A DNA stretch of 11,355 bases from Clostridia bacterium. Its GTDB lineage: Bacteria; Bacillota_A; Clostridia; Christensenellales; Aristaeellaceae. Each line of letters begins with the position of its first letter. The first letter of the stretch is position 1. The notes beneath the pieces are model-generated. The model did no database searches. It had not been told where the DNA came from and worked only from the letters and a program-made list of their open reading frames with translations. Below, in pieces: positions 7,402 through 11,355 of the stretch. Both the position numbers and the translations under genes were made by a program. Location: positions 1-11,355 of the forward strand of contig JAFXMP010000286.1 in assembly GCA_017530275.1 (NCBI GenBank), written 5' to 3'.

Positions 7402-7430
7402 ATTTTACAACTGCGCTTACAAATTGTCAA
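7402..7430 (-). promoter_or_regulatory. Sigma-A promoter of the sugar-uptake operon
   Basis: On the minus strand, TTGACA (7430-7425, perfect -35) is followed by exactly 17 bp and TAAAAT (7407-7402, one mismatch to the -10 consensus). Transcription should begin near 7395, giving a leader of about 185 nt before the lplB-type ATG at 7209. It is the only good promoter in front of the minus-strand operon that I can see. Confidence 0.75.
7405..7422 (-). promoter_or_regulatory. Candidate cre-like or LacI-family site inside the operon promoter
   Basis: The spacer between the -35 and -10 boxes reads TTGTAAGCGCAGTTGTAA on the minus strand. TGTAAGCGC matches the left half of the Bacillota catabolite-response element (cre), but the right half fits poorly. 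The same stretch carries a direct repeat of TTGTAA with a 12-bp period. Binding of CcpA or the local LacI regulator here would block RNA polymerase. The call is weak. Confidence 0.3.
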
Positions 7431-7517
7431 TAGGAAAATAGAAATTTTGTGTAAAAAGATGAAATTTTTCTTGTTTATGACATGGTAAAGAAGGATAAAG
7501 CATATTTAGACGAATAA

Positions 7518-7538
7518 AAGTTTACATTTTGTAAACTT
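7518..7538 (+). promoter_or_regulatory. Palindromic operator overlapping the regulator promoter
   Basis: A perfect palindrome with arms AAGTTTACA and TGTAAACTT around a TTT centre. Its right end covers the first two bases of the -35 box of the LacI-family gene. This position suits autorepression by the protein encoded 61 bp downstream. The arms (TTTACA/TGTAAA) resemble sequences repeated near the opposite promoter, at 7405-7422 and 7357-7377. That the LacI-type protein is the binder is inference from position. Confidence 0.6.
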
Positions 7539-7565
7539 GAAACCATGCGTTTTCTGTGCTATAAT
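7537..7565 (+). promoter_or_regulatory. Sigma-A promoter of the LacI-family regulator gene
   Basis: TTGAAA (7537-7542), a 17-bp spacer and a perfect TATAAT (7560-7565). Transcription should start near 7572, so the in-frame ATG at 7545 lies upstream of the transcript and the ATG at 7599 is the real start. Confidence 0.8.
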
Positions 7566-7598
7566 GGAAACGAAAAAGACAGAAAGGGCGATCACCCG

Positions 7599-8630
7599 AT
7601 GCCGAACAAGAGAGTGACCATGCAGGACATTGTCGATGCCTGCGGCCTGTCCAGAAACACAGTGTCCAAGGTATTCAACGGGCGCGGCGCGGTGCCCCAG
7701 GCGACACGGGCCATGATATTGAAAAAGGCGGAGGAATTAGGTTATGGTTCCCCCGTGGAAAGCGCGCCCGCTTCTTCCGGGGCGTCAGACGGCAGCATCG
7801 CTCTTTTGACCCATCGGATGCCCAAGGACGCGCATGTGGGCACTTCCCTGCTGACTGCCTTCACCGACCAGATCAGCCGTTCCGGTTACTCCCTGAAAAT
7901 GTACGAGATTTCCGGGGAAGAATTGAAGCGGAAATCCCTGCCGACCCATTTTTCGGCGGATCAGACGGCCGGGATTTTCTGTATCGAGCTTTTCGATACG
8001 GAATACCTGAACATGATCTGCGATCTTGGCATTCCCACCCTCCTTTTTGACGGCCCTGTGAGGTCAGGTATCTCGATCATGGACTGCGACTCTATTACCA
8101 TGGACAGCGTCGCCAGTATCACGTTCATTATGCGGAAGCTGATTTCCCTCGGCGCGAGTAGGATCGGCTTTGTGGGCGACAAAGACCACTGCGACAGCTT
8201 CTATGAAAGATGGTACGGCTACTGCAATGGGCTGCGGGAAGCCGGGCTTTCCCAGGATGACCGGTTCTCTATTCTCGCCCCCGACGATTCGCCCTATAGC
8301 GATACGGACTGGCTGATCCAGCAGCTCAATCGGATGCGCGGCCTGCCGGACGCTTTTGTCTGCGCCAATGATTTCCTTGCCATCCATTTGATGAGCGCGC
8401 TCAAGAAAATGGGTATCTCCATTCCGAGAGACATCCTGGTAACGGGCTTTGACGGCACATCCCAATCCGCCCTTGCGGACCCGCCCTTGACCACCGTGCA
8501 GGTTCCCAGCCTGGAAACCGGACGACTGGCCGCAAAGATCCTTCTGAGCCGCATCACCGAGCCGGAACGTCCCTATACCTGGACCCGCGTGAAAACAACC
8601 CCCGTTTGGCGGAGCAGCAGCCAGAAGTAA
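7599..8630 (+). CDS. LacI-family transcriptional regulator
   Basis: 343 aa. The N-terminal LacI helix-turn-helix is at about 6-25 (VTMQDIVDACGLSRNTVSKV), then FNGRG and the hinge segment ending ELGYG (about 46-50). Residues about 65-335 form the periplasmic-binding-protein-like effector and dimer domain, with typical landmarks IGFVGD, FVCANDFLAI, DILVTGFDGT and the C-terminal TTVQVPSLETGRLAAKILL. It should bind a sugar and release or bind operator DNA accordingly. The start at 7599 has AGAAAGGG 10 nt upstream and begins at the expected distance from the helix-turn-helix. It is divergent from the uptake operon and preceded by a palindrome at its own promoter, so it is probably the local repressor of fructoside uptake and of itself. 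The effector is not readable from sequence. Confidence 0.92.
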   Translation: MPNKRVTMQDIVDACGLSRNTVSKVFNGRGAVPQATRAMILKKAEELGYGSPVESAPASSGASDGSIALLTHRMPKDAHVGTSLLTAFTDQISRSGYSLKMYEISGEELKRKSLPTHFSADQTAGIFCIELFDTEYLNMICDLGIPTLLFDGPVRSGISIMDCDSITMDSVASITFIMRKLISLGASRIGFVGDKDHCDSFYERWYGYCNGLREAGLSQDDRFSILAPDDSPYSDTDWLIQQLNRMRGLPDAFVCANDFLAIHLMSALKKMGISIPRDILVTGFDGTSQSALADPPLTTVQVPSLETGRLAAKILLSRITEPERPYTWTRVKTTPVWRSSSQK

Positions 8631-8673
8631 AACTGATAACGATCGCGGTGGCTTACCTATATAAGGAAAACCT

Positions 8674-10470
8674 ATGAATGATCAATCGATGATGAAAAAG
8701 GAAAAACGGTATCTCTGCATCGTGTCCGTACTAGGTGTTGTCAGCGGCTCGTATCTGATCCTATCGCTGCTCTATTCCCGTGCGGCTTTTCTTCCGTATT
8801 TTCTGATCTCTGCGGCGTTCGCGGCAGCATTGATTTTGATTGTCCGGCGGCACCGCGCAAAGATTGCAGATTCAGCCGAATGGCGAGCCCAAGAAGAGAA
8901 AACGCGGCGGATGTTTGACCGTTATACCCGCCGCAGTATCAACTGGCTGCTGATCGCTTTCTGGGAAGTATTCGGTTTGGCGCTGGGCTTGATCACGCTG
9001 GGCGTCAATTCCAAAGCCAACGAGGTTGTGGAAAGCCTGTCGGGGCATCTGTTTTTCATCGGGCTCATTTCCTTCTTTCTCATCAAAAACCTGCTGATCG
9101 TTCGATGGCTCAATGCCCTTCATACCTTTGAAAACAAACAAAAATTCCACAGGGAATTCCGGTTTGTGCTTGCTTCCTCTCTGATCTACTGGCTGATTGC
9201 GGTTGGTATGTACTACGCCTTTGAAAAGGTCTTTGTACTGAATATTTCCGCTTTTGTCACGGGAATATTCACCGCGTGGATCATCCTTTACAACTTTACG
9301 CGAATCAACGGCTTTACCTATTTCAAAAAGCGCCACAATCGGGTTGTGATTGCGGCGCTGCTGATCATCGCACTTGTAATCGGCGGTTATACCTATCTTT
9401 CCCGCGACATCTGGCTGACGCAGCCCTATATCAACTCCGTGCCCCACCTCTATGACGGAGAAAGCCGGATCGCCTACAATGACGCGACAGGCGTCTATAC
9501 CGTCACGAAGCCGGAGGGCGATTTTACGATCCTCCAGCTTACGGACATCCACTTAGGTGGAAGCGTGCTGTCTTATGACAAGGATCTCAAGGCGCTGAAA
9601 GCGGTCTATGCGCTGTTGGAAGCCATCAAGCCCGATCTCGTTGTCGTCACAGGCGATATGTGCTTCCCGGTAGGGTTTTCGTCTTTTTCCTTCAATAATA
9701 CCGCTCCTGTCCAGCAGTTTGCGGCGTTTATGCGCAACACAGGGATTCCCTGGGCGTTTACCTATGGGAATCATGATACGGAAAGCTATGCGGCATCCAG
9801 CAGCAGCACGCTGGATGCGCTGTATCAGTCTCTTTCATGGAAAACAAGCCGGACGCTGCTGTACCCCTACATACAGCCGGAGATCACAGGCCGGAACAAT
9901 CAGGTGATCGAGCTGCGCGAACAGGACGGCAGCCTGGACTATGCCCTGTTTCTGATCGACTCCAATGCCTATACCGGCGAGGGGCTGAACAAATACGACT
10001 ACATTCATGACGATCAGGTGGCCTGGTACCGCAGTGAGGTGCTGCGCCTGAATACCGAGGCGGGGCACACCATTCCGTCGCTGATATTTTTCCACGTTCC
10101 GCTTCAGCAGTACAAAACCGCATACGAGCTCTACGAGCAGGGCAGCAGTGAAGTGACCTGGTTCTTTGGTGAAAACAATGAACAAATGATGGACAAGGTC
10201 TGCTGCTCGCAATACCCCAGCGCAATTTTCGACACAGCGAAGGAGCTGGGCAGTACGAAAGGGTTTTTCTGCGGACACGACCATTACAACAATATGTCTC
10301 TGGAATATCAGGGAATCCGCCTGACCTATGGCATGAGCATTGATTATCTCGCCATGCCGGGAATCGCCCGCGACACCGCCCAGCGCGGCGCGACGCTGAT
10401 CGTGCTGGATACGGAGGGCGGCATGAACATTTCGCAGGTGCCGCTTACCGCAATTCAGACGATGCAGTAA
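8674..10470 (+). CDS. Multi-pass membrane metallophosphoesterase (calcineurin-like, Dcr2-like domain)
   Basis: 598 aa. The N-terminal half has seven hydrophobic segments (about 15-35, 39-57, 90-110, 124-145, 166-186, 188-208, 224-242). Basic loops fall at 58-89, 146-164 and 209-223, which by the positive-inside rule puts the C-terminal domain outside the cell. Residues about 282-575 are a calcineurin-like phosphoesterase with its metal ligands in order: D291-x-H293, GD at 327-328, GNHD at 365-368, H474 in FFHVP, and GHDH at 534-537. The YDYIHDDQVAWY and FFHVPLQQY segments resemble Dcr2/purple-acid-phosphatase-like members. The substrate (nucleotide, teichoic or lipid phosphate) cannot be read. 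It starts 43 bp after the regulator gene with AAGGA before the ATG and no clear terminator between, so co-transcription is likely. A link to sugar use is not evident from sequence. Confidence 0.85.
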   Translation: MNDQSMMKKEKRYLCIVSVLGVVSGSYLILSLLYSRAAFLPYFLISAAFAAALILIVRRHRAKIADSAEWRAQEEKTRRMFDRYTRRSINWLLIAFWEVFGLALGLITLGVNSKANEVVESLSGHLFFIGLISFFLIKNLLIVRWLNALHTFENKQKFHREFRFVLASSLIYWLIAVGMYYAFEKVFVLNISAFVTGIFTAWIILYNFTRINGFTYFKKRHNRVVIAALLIIALVIGGYTYLSRDIWLTQPYINSVPHLYDGESRIAYNDATGVYTVTKPEGDFTILQLTDIHLGGSVLSYDKDLKALKAVYALLEAIKPDLVVVTGDMCFPVGFSSFSFNNTAPVQQFAAFMRNTGIPWAFTYGNHDTESYAASSSSTLDALYQSLSWKTSRTLLYPYIQPEITGRNNQVIELREQDGSLDYALFLIDSNAYTGEGLNKYDYIHDDQVAWYRSEVLRLNTEAGHTIPSLIFFHVPLQQYKTAYELYEQGSSEVTWFFGENNEQMMDKVCCSQYPSAIFDTAKELGSTKGFFCGHDHYNNMSLEYQGIRLTYGMSIDYLAMPGIARDTAQRGATLIVLDTEGGMNISQVPLTAIQTMQ

Positions 10471-10502
10471 AAGATACGATGAAACGCAAAGGATCGTGCC
10501 GT

Positions 10503-11010
10503 TTATTTCGCTGTTACCGGCAGATTTCTCTTTCCCGTGATCTCCAAAAGCACCGCCTTGACCACATACAGATGTTCCAGCGCCCGGCAGCGGTCAAGAG
10601 AATAATCCATATACCCGTAATGCTCCGTGAGCAGCTTCAATCCGTGCTTGATTTCCTGTTCATCTTCAACGATCCGGCACACTCCGAATCCGATCACGCT
10701 TTCGTATCGGGTGGTAATGCCATGATCCGTTGTTTCTGTCCGAAGGAATATATCGCCCTCTAAGCAGATATGCGGGTCTTTCTTCAACAGCTCCAGTTGC
10801 AAAACCTTCTCTGGCGCAATGAAAATAAACGGTCACCTTTCCATCCGCAAGCTCCGTGCCAAAAGAAACAGGAACCACATAAGGGTAATCCTCGCCCCGG
10901 AAGGCGACCCGTACCGTGTCGCAGCGGTTCAATATGTCAAAAATTTCATCCAGGCTTTGCACTTCCCGATCCTTGCGTCTCATTCCGTTCATCTCCAAGT
11001 CCCGTTCCAT
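10503..11010 (-). pseudogene. Pyridoxamine-5'-phosphate-oxidase-like (NimA-type) flavoprotein gene with a one-base frameshift
   Basis: Two overlapping frames encode the two parts of one protein. The first half (MRRKDRE, then YPYVVPVSFG and VYFHCAREG) reads correctly to about residue 69 from the ATG at 11010, then goes out of frame. The second half continues as LQLELLKKDPHICLEGDIF, HGITTRYESVIGFG and ends EITGKRNLPVTAK. Removing one A from the AAAA run at 10801-10804 restores an uninterrupted frame of 168 aa (EGLQLELLKKDP across the join), the usual size for these small FMN-binding split-barrel proteins, often annotated as pyridoxamine 5'-phosphate oxidase or nitroimidazole-resistance (NimA-like) proteins. 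The true start may be the ATG at 10983 (MRRKDRE), which has GGAG upstream. The break could be a real mutation or a sequencing or assembly error in a homopolymer. The gene ends 32 bp from the convergent phosphoesterase gene. Confidence 0.8.
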
Positions 11011-11028
11011 TATGACGGGCCAATCGTG

Positions 11029-11355
11029 TTAAGCGTTTGCGTAGGAATGCAGTCCGGGTAGCAGCAGGTTGACCCCGGCGAAGGTAAAGATCACCAGAAT
11101 GAAAGCAATGATGGCCAGCCAAGCCATGCGCTTGCCCTGCCATTTCAGGCGCAGCCGCTGGTGGAGATAGATTGCGTAGAAAATCCAGGTGATCAGCGCC
11201 CAAGTCTCCTTGGGGTCCCAGCTCCACCAGGTACTCCACGCCTGCTCCGCCCAAATGGCCCCGGAAAAAATCACCCCGGTCAGCAGCAGGAAGCCCAGGC
11301 TGACGACCCGATAGCCCATATAATCCATCTGCCGCATTTTGCTGTCATTTTCTTC
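11029..11355 (-). CDS. ccsA: Cytochrome c assembly protein CcsA/ResC (system II), C-terminal part
   Basis: The last 108 residues of a multi-pass membrane protein; the frame is open to the right edge, so the N-terminus lies outside the window. The tryptophan-rich haem-handling signature WWSWDPKETWALITW is present, with GVIFSGAIWAEQAW before it and two more membrane segments after. The C-terminus carries GVNLLLPGLHSYA, whose His is a conserved haem ligand of the CcsA/CcsB family. The protein works with ResB/Ccs1 to move haem outward and attach it to apocytochrome c. The related CcmC/CcmF proteins share the WWD core but not this C-terminus. The stop codon is 18 bp from the flavoprotein gene on the same strand, so the two may share a transcript. 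Its presence implies that the organism makes c-type cytochromes. Confidence 0.9.
   Translation of the reverse strand, partial: EENDSKMRQMDYMGYRVVSLGFLLLTGVIFSGAIWAEQAWSTWWSWDPKETWALITWIFYAIYLHQRLRLKWQGKRMAWLAIIAFILVIFTFAGVNLLLPGLHSYANA

Noticed and set aside
7441..7468. Repeated GAAATTTT 20 bp apart between the divergent promoters
   Set aside because: Short AT-rich words recur by chance in AT-rich promoter DNA; it may be UP-element-like, but nothing specific supports a site.
7545..7598. 18-residue N-terminal extension of the LacI-family protein
   Set aside because: The ATG at 7545 lies between the -35 and -10 boxes of the gene's own promoter, upstream of the likely transcript start, and the extension is not part of the LacI fold.
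10471..10502. Bidirectional terminator between the convergent phosphoesterase and flavoprotein genes
   Set aside because: Only a 5-bp ACGAT/ATCGT stem with a long loop and no clean T-run; too weak to call.
1..11355. Mobile element, CRISPR, tRNA/rRNA or phage defence system
   Set aside because: No transposase or integrase motifs, no regularly spaced repeats, no cloverleaf-like sequence and no defence-type protein were seen in either strand.

Overview
The window looks like chromosome from a member of the Bacillota, most likely class Clostridia. The evidence is strong AGGAGG-type ribosome binding sites before nearly every gene, sigma-A promoters with consensus boxes, LplA/LplB/LplC-type sugar uptake genes without their own ATPase, Gram-positive lipoprotein signals, and moderately GC-rich codon use that largely avoids TTA, CTA and TCA. 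I cannot fix the genus. No RNA gene, CRISPR array, insertion sequence or phage gene is visible.

Bases 1-7209 (minus strand) form a polysaccharide or oligosaccharide utilisation operon, read right to left: permease LplB-type, permease LplC-type, solute-binding lipoprotein, a secreted Ig-plus-three-CBM-like protein with no enzyme domain, a surface-anchored GH32-type lipoprotein, and the first 21 codons of a second GH32-like gene that leaves the window. Two GH32-type genes point to fructans (levan, inulin) or sucrose-type fructosides. The implied route is capture and cutting outside the cell, uptake by the ABC importer powered by an ATPase encoded elsewhere, then hydrolysis inside.

Bases 7210-7598 are a divergent control region. 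It holds a minus-strand promoter for the uptake operon, a plus-strand promoter for the regulator gene, a perfect palindrome (9-bp arms, 3-bp centre) overlapping the regulator's -35 box, and a leader of about 185 nt before lplB that can fold into a long stem-loop.

Bases 7599-10470 (plus strand) encode a LacI-family regulator and, 43 bp later, a protein with seven predicted membrane helices and a C-terminal calcineurin-like phosphoesterase domain with all metal-binding motifs intact, predicted to face outward.

Bases 10503-11355 (minus strand) are unrelated housekeeping or redox genes: a pyridoxamine-phosphate-oxidase-like flavoprotein gene broken by one extra base in a homopolymer, and the C-terminal part of a CcsA/ResC-type cytochrome c assembly protein running off the right edge.
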